A DNA stretch of 38,413 nt, taken from positions 1 to 38,413 of the forward strand of contig JALRDA010000127.1 of assembly GCA_023257145.1 (NCBI GenBank), in the 5' to 3' direction. Every line of letters starts with the position of its first letter. The stretch's first letter is position 1. Under the pieces are notes generated by a model, which was not told the DNA's origin, ran no database searches, and saw nothing but the letters and a program-made list of their open reading frames with translations. The DNA is from Candidatus Saccharimonadia bacterium. Its GTDB lineage: Bacteria > Patescibacteriota > Saccharimonadia > Saccharimonadales > Saccharimonadaceae. This document shows positions 25,901 to 36,079 of this stretch, piece by piece. The translations under genes and the position numbers were made by a program.

Positions 25901-27490
25901 ATGGGTAAAACACAAAAATATATCTTTGTAACTGGGGGTGTACTTTCCGGGGTAGGGAAAGGCATTACGGCCGCAAGTATCGGTGCGGTATTGCAGGCAA
26001 AAGGTGCAACTGTGTCAATTCAAAAATGTGATCCGTATCTCAATGTTGATGCGGGTCTTTTAAATCCCGCGGAACACGGTGAGTGTTTTGTCACCAAAGA
26101 CGGCGCCGAGACAGATCTCGATTTGGGTCACTACGAACGATTCTTAGACATCGAACTGACACAGAAGTCTGCAACGCTGGCAGGGCGATTATTATCTGAA
26201 CTAATTATGGATGAGCGTGCTGGCAAGTTTGGTGGCAAGACTGTGCAGCTTGTACCGCATTTGACGCAGTCGATTCAGCGGGCAATTGAAGATGCCGCTG
26301 AAGGCAGTGATATTCATATTGTCGAGATTGGTGGAACAGTCGGTGACTATGAGGGCCTGAGCTTTATCGAGGCAATTCGCGAACTTGGACAGAAAGTTGG
26401 TCGAGCAAATTGTTTGTTCGTGCATGTGGTATATGTGCCGTTCATTAGCACGAGTAAAGAATTCAAGTCAAAACCAGCCCAAAATGCCCTTAATGATCTG
26501 CGTGGATTTGGTATTGTGCCTGATAGCGTGATTGTCCGGACTGATCTGCCTGCACCAGCAAATATTGCCAGTAAAATCAGTCTCTTTGGTGGCGTACCGC
26601 TTGAAGCGGTATTGATGCAGCCGAACGTTGATACGGTATTTCGTATTCCGGAAACTATCGCCAAAAGTGGACTGCATACATTATTGACGCAGTTTTCCGG
26701 CTTGTCCGCCGAACCAAATCTTGCGAAGTGGAAAAAGATTATCGCCGCCCAAAATAAGCTACCGGAAACAATCATTCGTGTTGGACTAGTGGCCAAATAC
26801 ATGGATAACGAAGACACCTACATCTCCGTTCTTGAAGCCATCAAAGCCGCAGCCTGGCAGCAAAAAGTGGGTGTGGATATCGTGTGGATTAATGCGGAAG
26901 CAGCCACCAAAGCAGATTTTGAAAGTGTCGATGCAATTTTGGTGCCAGGTGGCTTTGGCGCGCGCGGCGTCGAGGGGAAGATTGCTGCTGCTCGCTACGC
27001 GCTTGAAAATAATGTGCCATACCTGGGGATCTGTTTGGGGCTACAGGTGGCGGTGATCGCTGCAGCGCGAAAGGCTGGCCTCACTGATGCAAACAGCAGC
27101 GAATTTGATCCGAAAACGATGCGTAACGTTGTGTACATTATGGAAGGGCAGCAGGGCAAGGAGTCGACTGGCGGTACGCTTCGTCTGGGTGATTATCCGG
27201 CGATTCTCACGCCAAAGTCTGTGCTTGCTAAGACATATAAAGCAACAACCGCCATCGAGCGACATCGCCACCGCTACGAAGTAAATCAAGCATTCAAAGA
27301 AGACATCATTAAGGGTGGTCTTGCGATCACTGGTACGTCGCCTGATGGAAAGTTAGTGGAATTTGTCGAAGCACCCCTGAACAATTATTTTGTCGCCACG
27401 CAGGCGCACCCCGAATTCAAAAGCCGACCGTCACGGGCGCATCCTCTGTTTGTTGGGCTAATCAAGCAAGCTTTTATTGACAAAAAGTAG
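25901..27490 (+). CDS. pyrG: CTP synthase
   Basis: KYIFVTGGVLSGVGKGITAASIG, SIQKCDPYLNVDAGLLNPAEHGECFV, GICLGLQ glutaminase motif. Confidence 0.98.
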   Translation: MGKTQKYIFVTGGVLSGVGKGITAASIGAVLQAKGATVSIQKCDPYLNVDAGLLNPAEHGECFVTKDGAETDLDLGHYERFLDIELTQKSATLAGRLLSELIMDERAGKFGGKTVQLVPHLTQSIQRAIEDAAEGSDIHIVEIGGTVGDYEGLSFIEAIRELGQKVGRANCLFVHVVYVPFISTSKEFKSKPAQNALNDLRGFGIVPDSVIVRTDLPAPANIASKISLFGGVPLEAVLMQPNVDTVFRIPETIAKSGLHTLLTQFSGLSAEPNLAKWKKIIAAQNKLPETIIRVGLVAKYMDNEDTYISVLEAIKAAAWQQKVGVDIVWINAEAATKADFESVDAILVPGGFGARGVEGKIAAARYALENNVPYLGICLGLQVAVIAAARKAGLTDANSSEFDPKTMRNVVYIMEGQQGKESTGGTLRLGDYPAILTPKSVLAKTYKATTAIERHRHRYEVNQAFKEDIIKGGLAITGTSPDGKLVEFVEAPLNNYFVATQAHPEFKSRPSRAHPLFVGLIKQAFIDKK

Positions 27491-27538
27491 CAAAAGTGCT
27501 AATGTTAATACAAAGGAAATAATAAAACAAACAAACAT

Positions 27539-27694
27539 ATGGCCGAAGAAAAACTAGATACAGTAACACCGACAAGCGACGACCTCAGCGTCTTGCGTGT
27601 TTTGCTTCATACTATCAAAGGAATTAGCCCGATTTCGACAACCGATGGCTATTTGCCCGTCGACACCGTCGACGACGTGCTGACGGATAATTAA
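27539..27694 (+). CDS. Candidate 51-aa small protein
   Basis: ORF MAEEKLDTVTPTSDDLSVLRVLLHTIKGISPISTTDGYLPVDTVDDVLTDN*; preceded by AAAGGA. Confidence 0.5.
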   Translation: MAEEKLDTVTPTSDDLSVLRVLLHTIKGISPISTTDGYLPVDTVDDVLTDN

Positions 27695-27727
27695 GAGCTA
27701 TTCCCCTTATTTGCTATACTGATAGTA

Positions 27728-29392
27728 ATGGAAGATAAAGTTTCTCAACTTGTTAAAGCGCTTTTTGACGTTGATGTCAGTGTTGTTTTAACGCGCCCTG
27801 ATCCGCAGTTTGGTGACTATGCCACCAATGTCGCAATGCAGCTGGCAAAGCCACTTGGTAAAAATCCGCGTGAAATCGCCGAGCAAATCGCCGAAAGTCT
27901 TCGCGAGAACGAGGATTTTTCAGAGGTATCTATCGCTGGCCCTGGATTTATTAATATCCGTCTTGCGGATGCGGCGTTGCTTGCCTTGACGCATAACAAC
28001 CCGCGACCACTATACGAGGGCCGTAATATCGTATTTGAATACAGCTGCCCAAATGCCTTTAAGGAGCTGCATACCGGCCATCTATACCAGACGGTTTTTG
28101 GTGATATCGCATCGCGACTCATGTTAGTTGGCGGTGCAAATCTCCAGCGTACAAGTTTTGGCGGGGATGTTGGACTACATGTTGCGAAGTGTCTATGGGG
28201 AATGGTAGCCGAACTTCAGGGTGAGTATCCTGAAAAGCTCGATACGGTAGTTGCGGCTGATGCATTTGCGCGCTCTCGCTGGATTAGTAGCTGCTACGTG
28301 CGCGGCGCGAAAGCATACGAAGACGACGCCAAGACAAAGACTGATATTGATGAGCTCAATAAGACAATCTACGGATTCCATGCTAGTGACGATCATTCGT
28401 CACCGCTTGCGCAGATGTACTGGACGACGCGCCAGTGGAGTTTTGATTATTTCGATGCGTTCTATAAATTGATTGATGTCGAAACAATGCGCTACTATCC
28501 CGAGAGTCAGACGGCACCGGTTGGTATGGAAGTGGTGAAGGCGCAACTGGAAAAAGGACTACTGAAAGAGTCTGATGGTGCAATTGTATTTGAAGGTGAT
28601 GAATCGAAACATCTACATACGCGCGTTTTTGTTACTTCAAAGGGGCTACCGACATACGAAACAAAAGACATTGGCGTCATTTGGATGGAAAAGCAGGACT
28701 ATAATTTTGAGCATCGCTATTTGCTGACAGGTAACGACCAAAAGGAGTACATGCGTGTTGTATATGCGGCGGCAGAGGCGTTTCGGCCTGAACTTGCCGG
28801 TACGATGACCCATCTAACAAACGGGACAGTGAAGTTTGCCGATGGCAAAAAAATGAGCTCTCGCCTTGGTAACGTCACCCGCGCGCTTGATGTGATTGAT
28901 ATCGTCCGCGAAAAAGTCGGAGAGTTGGTTGAAGATAAAACTTTGATTGATCAAATTACGCTTGGAGCAATTAAATATGCATTTGCCCGCTATAAACTAG
29001 GTGGCGATATTGCATTTGATATTGAAGAAACAGTGAGCCTTCAAGGTAACTCGGGTCCGTATCTGCAGTATGCACACGCACGCGCCCGCCGCATCCTTGA
29101 GAAGGTTGATTCGTACGGGGCGCCAAGCGTTATCTACGACGAAGACCGAGTACTGGTGCGCAAACTAGGTGAGTACGCCGAAGTGTTAGAGCAATCCATC
29201 CGCACACTGGAACCGCATCATATCTGCAACTATCTATTTGAGCTTGCCCAGGAATTTAATCGCTACTATGAAAAAAATCAGGTTGCCGGCAACGAGCGTG
29301 AGTCTCACCGCGCGGGTATCGTTGCACTCTACACCGATACGCTAGCGGCCGGCCTTTCAATCCTTGGTATTGACGCCCCAGAGAAAATGTAA
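27728..29392 (+). CDS. argS: Arginyl-tRNA synthetase
   Basis: FGDYATNVAMQLAK, IAGPGFINIRL, FEYSCPNAFKELHTGHL, DGKKMSSRLGNV, LQYAHARARRIL. Confidence 0.95.
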   Translation: MEDKVSQLVKALFDVDVSVVLTRPDPQFGDYATNVAMQLAKPLGKNPREIAEQIAESLRENEDFSEVSIAGPGFINIRLADAALLALTHNNPRPLYEGRNIVFEYSCPNAFKELHTGHLYQTVFGDIASRLMLVGGANLQRTSFGGDVGLHVAKCLWGMVAELQGEYPEKLDTVVAADAFARSRWISSCYVRGAKAYEDDAKTKTDIDELNKTIYGFHASDDHSSPLAQMYWTTRQWSFDYFDAFYKLIDVETMRYYPESQTAPVGMEVVKAQLEKGLLKESDGAIVFEGDESKHLHTRVFVTSKGLPTYETKDIGVIWMEKQDYNFEHRYLLTGNDQKEYMRVVYAAAEAFRPELAGTMTHLTNGTVKFADGKKMSSRLGNVTRALDVIDIVREKVGELVEDKTLIDQITLGAIKYAFARYKLGGDIAFDIEETVSLQGNSGPYLQYAHARARRILEKVDSYGAPSVIYDEDRVLVRKLGEYAEVLEQSIRTLEPHHICNYLFELAQEFNRYYEKNQVAGNERESHRAGIVALYTDTLAAGLSILGIDAPEKM

Positions 29393-30030
29393 TGTATAAA
29401 CAGCCGAATGACTTCGGTTCTATACGTCGTCACGTGTGGACGTTGCCGTTTACGGCAATGATCTTTGCCGGTATATTTTTATCGACAATCCGCGGCGACA
29501 TGGGGCATGTGGCGATTTGTATTTTTTTGGTGATTGCGAGTTTGTTGCCGCTGGTAATCGAGCGAATCTGGCGGGTGCGTCTGCCGACATTTATTCAGGT
29601 CGCATACGTGGCATTTCTCTTTCTATCGATGTTTAGCGGCGAGGTACTAGGGATGTATAGTCGGTTTTATCCATGGGACGACATGATGCATTTTATTTCT
29701 GGGTTGTTTGTTGGGTTTGGCGCGATGTTGTGGCTAATTAGTATTTACGACCGCGAAAAAGTAGTGGTCGCCCCATGGGTTATGGGGTTGAGCGTTTTTT
29801 GCATTGGAGCGACGATCGCAGTCTTGTGGGAAGTAGTTGAGTTTTCGAGTGATCAACTGTTTGGTACCTTTACGCAGCGACAAGATTTGTTCGATACAAT
29901 GACTGATTTGATATACGGGACGGGTAGCGCACTTATCATTGCGTTACTTTTAAGTCGTGCCTTGGGGGGTAAGTACAGTTTTGGCATGGATCGTATCATT
30001 TCGTATTATCGACGATTAAATCGTGACTAA
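29392..30030 (+). CDS. Membrane protein, DUF2238-like
   Basis: TM-rich; YPWDDMMHFISGLFVGFGA, LWEVVEFSSDQLFGTFTQRQDLFDTMTDLIYGTGSA; overlaps argS stop. Confidence 0.75.
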   Translation: MYKQPNDFGSIRRHVWTLPFTAMIFAGIFLSTIRGDMGHVAICIFLVIASLLPLVIERIWRVRLPTFIQVAYVAFLFLSMFSGEVLGMYSRFYPWDDMMHFISGLFVGFGAMLWLISIYDREKVVVAPWVMGLSVFCIGATIAVLWEVVEFSSDQLFGTFTQRQDLFDTMTDLIYGTGSALIIALLLSRALGGKYSFGMDRIISYYRRLNRD

Positions 30031-30074
30031 ACTCTTTTTGGTGTATACTTTTGGTATAAAAAGAAAGGGCTAGT

Positions 30075-30488
30075 ATGAAAGATAAAGCAGTCAAGAGTGT
30101 AAAGCAGGAAAAACCAACGCGAATTCAAACCGTGGCCGCAACGGCGGGTGCGGTGAAGGGGCATGGTTTAGGGTTTATGACCTTTGTGCGTGAACAGGGT
30201 GTTGTTGGCCTAGCGGTTGGTCTTGCTATTGGTACCGCTGCAGGCGCATCTGTAAAGCAAATCGTTGACGGGCTGATTAACCCAATCGTTGGGTTTTTGA
30301 TCGGTGGTGTCGAACTGAACAAACTGAGTTGGGTCGTGGTACCGGCTAATGCCCAAGGCAAAGGTGGGCTCGAGTTGGACTGGGGTGCAGTATTGTCGTC
30401 ACTGATCACACTGCTTGCAACCGCTCTAGTTATCTACTGGCTGATTCATGTTGCTAAACTTGATCGTCTTGATAAAAAGAAACAGTAA
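30075..30488 (+). CDS. mscL: Large-conductance mechanosensitive channel MscL family
   Basis: VVGLAVGLAIGTAAGASVKQIVDGLINPIVGFLIGGVELNKL. Confidence 0.85.
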   Translation: MKDKAVKSVKQEKPTRIQTVAATAGAVKGHGLGFMTFVREQGVVGLAVGLAIGTAAGASVKQIVDGLINPIVGFLIGGVELNKLSWVVVPANAQGKGGLELDWGAVLSSLITLLATALVIYWLIHVAKLDRLDKKKQ

Positions 30489-30532
30489 GATACCTTACAT
30501 ACGGATCTAGTAGCCGGCGGTATAATAGTTAC

Positions 30533-30934
30533 ATGAGTAAAGTGACTATGACAGATGCGGAGTGGCGAGCGAGGTTAACTCCTGAGCAGTATGATGTGCT
30601 GCGCAATAAAGGTACGGAGCGTCCGTTTAGTGGTGAATATGACAGTACATTCGACCCTGGGTCGTATAGTTGTGCTGCCTGCGGAACAGCGCTATTTTCT
30701 AGCCAAACAAAATTTGACGCCCGCTGCGGGTGGCCGAGCTTTTATGATGCCTTGCCAGGAACAGTCGATCTTCATAATGACGACAGCTTAGGTATGGTTC
30801 GTACCGAAGTGACCTGTGCGACCTGTGGCGGGCATCTTGGTCATGTGTTCGAGGGGGAAGGGCTGGGTGTGCCAACCGACCAGCGTTACTGTATTAATTC
30901 GCTTAGCCTGCAATTCGAACCTGACACGAAATAG
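30533..30934 (+). CDS. msrB: Peptide methionine-(R)-S-oxide reductase
   Basis: CAACGTALF, GWPSFYDAL, CATCGGHLGHVFEGEGL, RYCINSLSLQF. Confidence 0.97.
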   Translation: MSKVTMTDAEWRARLTPEQYDVLRNKGTERPFSGEYDSTFDPGSYSCAACGTALFSSQTKFDARCGWPSFYDALPGTVDLHNDDSLGMVRTEVTCATCGGHLGHVFEGEGLGVPTDQRYCINSLSLQFEPDTK

Positions 30935-30978
30935 GTTGTCGGGCGACGAATAGGGGCAAACTTGGTATACTGTAGGGT

Positions 30979-31542
30979 ATGGATAAAAAACTTGCCAACG
31001 CGCGGACAGATCGGATTCTTTGGGTCGATCTAGAAATGACCGGGCTAGACCCAATTGAAGACCGCATCTTGGAAGTAGCGGCTATTGTGACTGACTGGAA
31101 ATTTGAGGAGCTTGCAACCTATGAAGGGGTTGTGAAAGTCGGGCCACGATTAATGGAACGCCGAATGGATGTCGGCAAAGCTTTTTGGGATGCAAACCCT
31201 GAAGCTCGTGATGGGCTGATTGCGCAAAATCTTGAAAAAGGACGCTCTGGTCGAATAATTGAAAATGAACTACTCGCCTTTATCGATGAGCATTTTGAAG
31301 CAGGCCTACCGGTCTTACTGGCCGGTAACTCAATCCATCAGGATCGCCGATTTATTGCTAATGAATGGCATCGTCTAGACGCGCGTCTTCATTACCGCAT
31401 GCTCGATGTGACGGCATGGAAAGTTGTTTTCGAAGGCAAGTTCAAAAAGAAATTTGCCAAGCCGGAAGAACACCGTGCGCTTGGTGATATTCGCGGTAGT
31501 ATTATGGAACTTCAATATTATTTAGCAAAGGTAAAAGTATGA
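30979..31542 (+). CDS. orn: Oligoribonuclease
   Basis: ILWVDLEMTGLDPIEDRILEVAAIVTD, LAGNSIHQDRRFI, HYRMLDVTAWK, EEHRALGDIRGSIMEL. Confidence 0.97.
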   Translation: MDKKLANARTDRILWVDLEMTGLDPIEDRILEVAAIVTDWKFEELATYEGVVKVGPRLMERRMDVGKAFWDANPEARDGLIAQNLEKGRSGRIIENELLAFIDEHFEAGLPVLLAGNSIHQDRRFIANEWHRLDARLHYRMLDVTAWKVVFEGKFKKKFAKPEEHRALGDIRGSIMELQYYLAKVKV

Positions 31543-31880
31543 CACGAGAAGAATTAGATGCACATTTGTTAAGTTACCCAAATACGTGGCTAGATTTTCC
31601 TTTTGGCGAAACGACATCTGTTTATAAGGTAGGCGATAAAGCGACAGGCGATGCAAAGTTTTTTGCCATCGTGCAGGATGATGCCACGCCACTGCGTATT
31701 AGCCTAAAGTGCGACCCGCAGTTAGCGGAGCTGTTACGCGAAAAGTATGAAACGGTTGTTCCAGGCTATCATCTAAACAAAAAACACTGGAATACCATTT
31801 TGTGTACCGGGCAAGTGCCCGACGACGAACTGCAGGACTTTATTCGCCTAAGCTACAATCTGGTCACCGGACAAGCTTAG
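31539..31880 (+). CDS. MmcQ/YjbR family protein
   Basis: WLDFPFGETTSVYKVGDKATGDAKFFAI, PGYHLNKKHWNTI; ATGA overlap with orn. Confidence 0.85.
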   Translation: MTREELDAHLLSYPNTWLDFPFGETTSVYKVGDKATGDAKFFAIVQDDATPLRISLKCDPQLAELLREKYETVVPGYHLNKKHWNTILCTGQVPDDELQDFIRLSYNLVTGQA

Positions 31881-32491
31881 CGCGCAGTGCTATTGAATGC
31901 CTTTAGCTGTTCATTAATCGGCTGAAGATTGCCGTCTGCTTCAACGAGGAAATCTTGGATGGTTTTGCTTTTTGACTGGTCGTAAATCTGCTGCATTAGT
32001 AAGGAGATAGTCGTGAGCTTAAAGCTCATTTCACGGGCATAGGTATCGTCGTAGGTTGCGTTCAAGCGAGCATCTTCAAGTGTTGCGGTGATTGGGTCGG
32101 CTTTTTCCTTGGCAACCACTGCTTTGTCGAGTTTGACGACGTCAATCTCTTCCTTTTGCAGTGGTGCAGCGATATCACGGTTGGCGTCGGTTAATAGGAC
32201 CTTGAGGTTGCTGTTGATGCTGCGAAGCTGGCTGCTTTTGATATTCTTCTGAGCTTTATCGGACACATCCTGCATTGCCTGCATACGGGCAGCAAGGGTG
32301 ACCATAGCAGTCTTTGGGCCGCTTGCAGTGCCGCTGATAAAGACTAAAAAGCTTGCGACAATTCCTAGGACAATGACGATAAGGGCGATCACGCCGAACA
32401 GCGCACCTTTATTCAGGCCGGGCTTTTGCGGCTGCGGGGCGATTTGGTTAAGATAATCGATTGGCGCTTGCGTATTGGGATCAGGATACAT
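31877..32491 (-). CDS. Hypothetical single-pass membrane protein
   Basis: N-terminal Pro/Gln segment then TM ALFGVIALIVIVLGIVASFLVFI. Confidence 0.75.
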   Translation of the reverse strand: MYPDPNTQAPIDYLNQIAPQPQKPGLNKGALFGVIALIVIVLGIVASFLVFISGTASGPKTAMVTLAARMQAMQDVSDKAQKNIKSSQLRSINSNLKVLLTDANRDIAAPLQKEEIDVVKLDKAVVAKEKADPITATLEDARLNATYDDTYAREMSFKLTTISLLMQQIYDQSKSKTIQDFLVEADGNLQPINEQLKAFNSTAR

Positions 32492-32611
32492 AATTAGCTC
32501 TATTTAACCACAAACAGTATCAATCAACAATGCAGGGGCGGGGCTTGGGTGCGGATAATACTGATTATTTGACCGTCGTCCTAACAGGGGTAAATATGAT
32601 ATAATTAAACT

Positions 32612-34372
32612 ATGCAAGATGCCAAAGAAGAAGTTAGGGCGCGGCTGAATATTGAAGATGTGGTGGGGGAGTACGTTCAACTAAAGCGTGCGGGGCGCAA
32701 CTTCAAGGGGCTCAGCCCGTTTAGTGGTGAAAAAACACCAAGCTTTATCGTCAGTCCCGACAAACATATTTGGCATGATTTTTCTTCAAACAAAGGCGGA
32801 GATATCTTTTCGTTTATCATGGAAGTCGAGGGAATGGATTTTCGTCAGGCGTTAGAACACCTAGCGCGAAAAGCCGGCGTTGATATGACGGTCTATGAAT
32901 CCAAGGGTAGTCAAGATTTGGCGCGACGAAAAAAACGACTGCAGCAGGCAAGCGATTTAGCGGCGCAGTACTATCAGCATAGTCTACTGAAAAATAAGCA
33001 CGCATTAGAGTACGTTTTCAAAACCCGCGGACTTTCAAAGAAAATTGTCCAAGATTTTAAGATAGGATATGCCCCTACGGGTAGTGACGCTTTGGTGCAA
33101 TTCTTGTTAAAAAAAGGCTTTAGTAGGAACGAGCTAGCCGATGCAGGCCTGACGAATCGGTTTGGTGGTGATTTATTCCGCGGTCGCATGACCGTGCCAT
33201 TGATGGACGGCGCCGGACAGGTGATCGGGTTTACGGCGCGCATTCTTGGTGGCGACGATCCAAATGCGCCAAAATACTTAAATACGCCACAGACGCTGCT
33301 GTATGACAAAAGCCGACATGTTTTTGGCCTGTCGCAGGCAAAAGAGGCGATTCGTACAAAGGACTATGCCGTGATTGTTGAAGGCAATCTGGATGTTGTC
33401 AGTAGTCATCAGGCGGGAGTCGCTGAAGTAGTTGCCACAGCTGGAACCGCAATGACTGAATCGCATCTAAAGGCATTGAAGCGACTTACCGGCCACGTAC
33501 GGTTGGCGTTTGATGCAGATAAGGCGGGGATAGCGGCAACGGAACGCGCGATTCCAATTGCAAACGAAGTCGGCTTGGAACTGACAATTATTAGCCTTCC
33601 TGAAGGCGCGAAGGACCCTGACGAATTGATTCAACGCGATGTGGCGTTATGGCAACATGCAATTGACAGCAGTGTCCCGGCAGTTGATTGGATTTTGACG
33701 CAGTACGCCGCACGTGAAAAACTGGAAACAGCACTGGGTAAACGACGGTACCTGGAGTCGGCGTTCAGGGTGGTTGGATTGTTGTCGGACAATACTTCAC
33801 GGGATCATTATTTGCGAAAAGTCGCCAAACAGATCAATGGTAATTTTAGCTTGGTGCGCGCTGACTTTACGAATCAGGGTGAGGACTACAAAGCGCCAGA
33901 GTTGAAATCATCGACCGCGCCGCTCGACAAGGCAACGTACTATGACGACACATCATTTCAAGATGGCTTATTGTCGGTGGCGATGCTTGAGCCGTCGGCG
34001 CATGAACTTTTTAAAGATATTGATATCAAAATGTTCGAGGGGGAGGACCGCCAAATGCTCGCCGGGTATATTCAGCGTCATCCGGGAATGCGTTTTGATA
34101 CTGTCCCTGACGATTTGCAAAAATATGATACGTATGTAAAAATAGTATTATTAAAAGCCGAGAATCGATATGCTGCGTGGAGCGAACAAGATCGCTACTT
34201 TGAAACAGCACGCTTACTCCGCAAAGTTGAAAATGAACACAAGAAACAAATACAAGAGCAATTAATGCATCAGCTGCGCGAGGCTGAGACCATTGGCGAT
34301 GACGCCAAAGCAACAGAACTGCGCATTCAGCTGAATACACTTATAAAGGAGATTACACGTGGCCAAAGATGA
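32612..34372 (+). CDS. dnaG: DNA primase DnaG with degenerate zinc-binding domain
   Basis: [43 protein letters not shown] and LAFDADKAG. Confidence 0.96.
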   Translation: MQDAKEEVRARLNIEDVVGEYVQLKRAGRNFKGLSPFSGEKTPSFIVSPDKHIWHDFSSNKGGDIFSFIMEVEGMDFRQALEHLARKAGVDMTVYESKGSQDLARRKKRLQQASDLAAQYYQHSLLKNKHALEYVFKTRGLSKKIVQDFKIGYAPTGSDALVQFLLKKGFSRNELADAGLTNRFGGDLFRGRMTVPLMDGAGQVIGFTARILGGDDPNAPKYLNTPQTLLYDKSRHVFGLSQAKEAIRTKDYAVIVEGNLDVVSSHQAGVAEVVATAGTAMTESHLKALKRLTGHVRLAFDADKAGIAATERAIPIANEVGLELTIISLPEGAKDPDELIQRDVALWQHAIDSSVPAVDWILTQYAAREKLETALGKRRYLESAFRVVGLLSDNTSRDHYLRKVAKQINGNFSLVRADFTNQGEDYKAPELKSSTAPLDKATYYDDTSFQDGLLSVAMLEPSAHELFKDIDIKMFEGEDRQMLAGYIQRHPGMRFDTVPDDLQKYDTYVKIVLLKAENRYAAWSEQDRYFETARLLRKVENEHKKQIQEQLMHQLREAETIGDDAKATELRIQLNTLIKEITRGQR

Positions 34373-35366
34373 TATCGTCGCAACAACAGATGAACCAGTC
34401 GAAGAAAACCTGATTATTGATTCAAGTGGAGGTCCCCTTAGCGATCTCGATGAACCAGCACTAGATGAGCTGCTTGACGAAGAAGAAGATAGCGAAGAGA
34501 CAATTAACTCAGGTCAGTACTTCGATGACGTCTCGGATGACAGTGTTCGCTTGTATTTGCGCGAAATCGGTAAGATTCCGCTGCTTAATGCCGAGGAAGA
34601 ATTAGCGCTTGCTAAGCGTGTCGTCGACGGCGACAAAAAAGCCAAAGATAAAATGGCCGAAGCAAACATGCGTCTGGTCGTTTCGATCGCCAAGCGCTAC
34701 AGTGGCCGTGGACTTGATTTTCTTGATCTTATTCAAGAAGGTAATACCGGACTGCTCCGTGCGGTTGAGAAGTTTGACCCAGATAAGGGATTTAAGTTTT
34801 CAACCTATGCCACTTGGTGGATTCGCCAGGCAATTACCAGGGCTATTGCTGACCAGGCGCGAACAATTCGTATCCCAGTTCACATGGTCGAGACGATCAA
34901 CAAATTACTTCGCACTCAGCGCCGTATGACACAGGAACTGAACCGTGAGCCAACCATCGAGGAACTTGGTAAAGAATTAGAGATGGAGCCGGAAAAGGTT
35001 GAGTACGTTATCAAGATCAAGCAGGATATTACCAGCCTTGATGCTGGTGTTGGCCGCGACGGGGAAGATGAAGACTCGGTTCTTGGTGATTTTATCGAAG
35101 ACGAAGACGGCGCTACACCAGAAGAGTCTGCTGCATCGCAGCTCCTAAAAGAGCAGGTGCAAGCTGTTCTTTCAACGCTTTCTGATCGTGAACAGAAAAT
35201 TGTGAAGATGCGTTTTGGTCTTGAGAACGGAAAGAGTCACACTTTGGAAGAAGTTGGACAGGAATTCGCCGTTACTCGTGAGCGTATTCGCCAGATCGAA
35301 GCCAAGGCGCTAGCTAAACTTCGCAAGCATAAAGATGCGAAGAAACTGCACGAATACTTAGGCTAA
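34359..35366 (+). CDS. rpoD: RNA polymerase primary sigma factor
   Basis: [72 protein letters not shown]; 14-nt overlap with dnaG. Confidence 0.97.
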   Translation: MAKDDIVATTDEPVEENLIIDSSGGPLSDLDEPALDELLDEEEDSEETINSGQYFDDVSDDSVRLYLREIGKIPLLNAEEELALAKRVVDGDKKAKDKMAEANMRLVVSIAKRYSGRGLDFLDLIQEGNTGLLRAVEKFDPDKGFKFSTYATWWIRQAITRAIADQARTIRIPVHMVETINKLLRTQRRMTQELNREPTIEELGKELEMEPEKVEYVIKIKQDITSLDAGVGRDGEDEDSVLGDFIEDEDGATPEESAASQLLKEQVQAVLSTLSDREQKIVKMRFGLENGKSHTLEEVGQEFAVTRERIRQIEAKALAKLRKHKDAKKLHEYLG

Positions 35367-35379
35367 GTGATATTTCATT

Positions 35380-35415
35380 AAAATACCTCGCTGTTATAGG
35401 CGAGGTATTTTATTT
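35380..35415. terminator. Bidirectional terminator between rpoD and the P-loop kinase gene
   Basis: AAAATACCTCG CTGTTATAGG CGAGGTATTTTATTT. Confidence 0.85.
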
Positions 35416-35989
35416 AGCTGTAGAATTTGATGTGATTTAATTCGTCGTCAATTTGCTGATGGAAATGGTCGTGGTTGCCGTTATTAATGATGTAATGATC
35501 GGCGATAGCTATCGGACCGCCTTTTTCCAAGTTTTCGATCTCTGCCCAATCTCGTTGATTCGCTTCCGCTTCGGTTAGAGGGCGAATCGGACGCTGCGTG
35601 AGGCGATGGTGTCGTAGGTGTTTTGGTGCAACGACGGCTACGACTGTCAGCTCGCCCGGAAATTCACGCTTCATGATTTTGTATTCAGTCCAGGTGTAAA
35701 TACCGTCTGCAACAATACGGCGCTGGCCGGCATTAACGAGATCGTGAATTTGCGTGACGATACGGTTGACGACAAAATCTTTGCCTTCACGATTGCGTAA
35801 TTCTTCACGAAATGCCTGCTCTTTGGCTTCGGTATGGTCCAGGCCCGCCTTTTCCATGGCATCTAACACGACACCGCCGAAGTAAACCTTCGGATAGCCT
35901 TTACTGGTTAAGTGTTCAACTGCTGAGCTTTTACCGCTACCGGTCAGGCCGACAAAGGCAACTATTTTGACATTTTCGTGATGTTTCAT
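35414..35989 (-). CDS. P-loop kinase (dephospho-CoA kinase-like)
   Basis: VAFVGLTGSGKSSAVEHL Walker A; RRIVADGIYTWTEYKIMKREF; HRLTQRPIRPLTEAEANQRDWAEIENLEKGGPIAIADHYIINNG. Confidence 0.75.
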   Translation of the reverse strand: MKHHENVKIVAFVGLTGSGKSSAVEHLTSKGYPKVYFGGVVLDAMEKAGLDHTEAKEQAFREELRNREGKDFVVNRIVTQIHDLVNAGQRRIVADGIYTWTEYKIMKREFPGELTVVAVVAPKHLRHHRLTQRPIRPLTEAEANQRDWAEIENLEKGGPIAIADHYIINNGNHDHFHQQIDDELNHIKFYS

Positions 35990-36079
35990 TCCTTCTAGTA
36001 TATCAGATACACGTTGCGGTTACGCTTGTCTGATGGGCGCAGTAGGCATATCATTAACGCAACAGCAAAGGACTGACAC

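Noticed and set aside
26347-26817. 156-aa minus-strand ORF inside pyrG
   Set aside because: Shadow ORF from codon bias of the sense strand; no independent support.
27494-27503. Half-CIRCE-like AAGTGCTAAT downstream of pyrG
   Set aside because: No matching left arm (TTAGCACTC) nearby.
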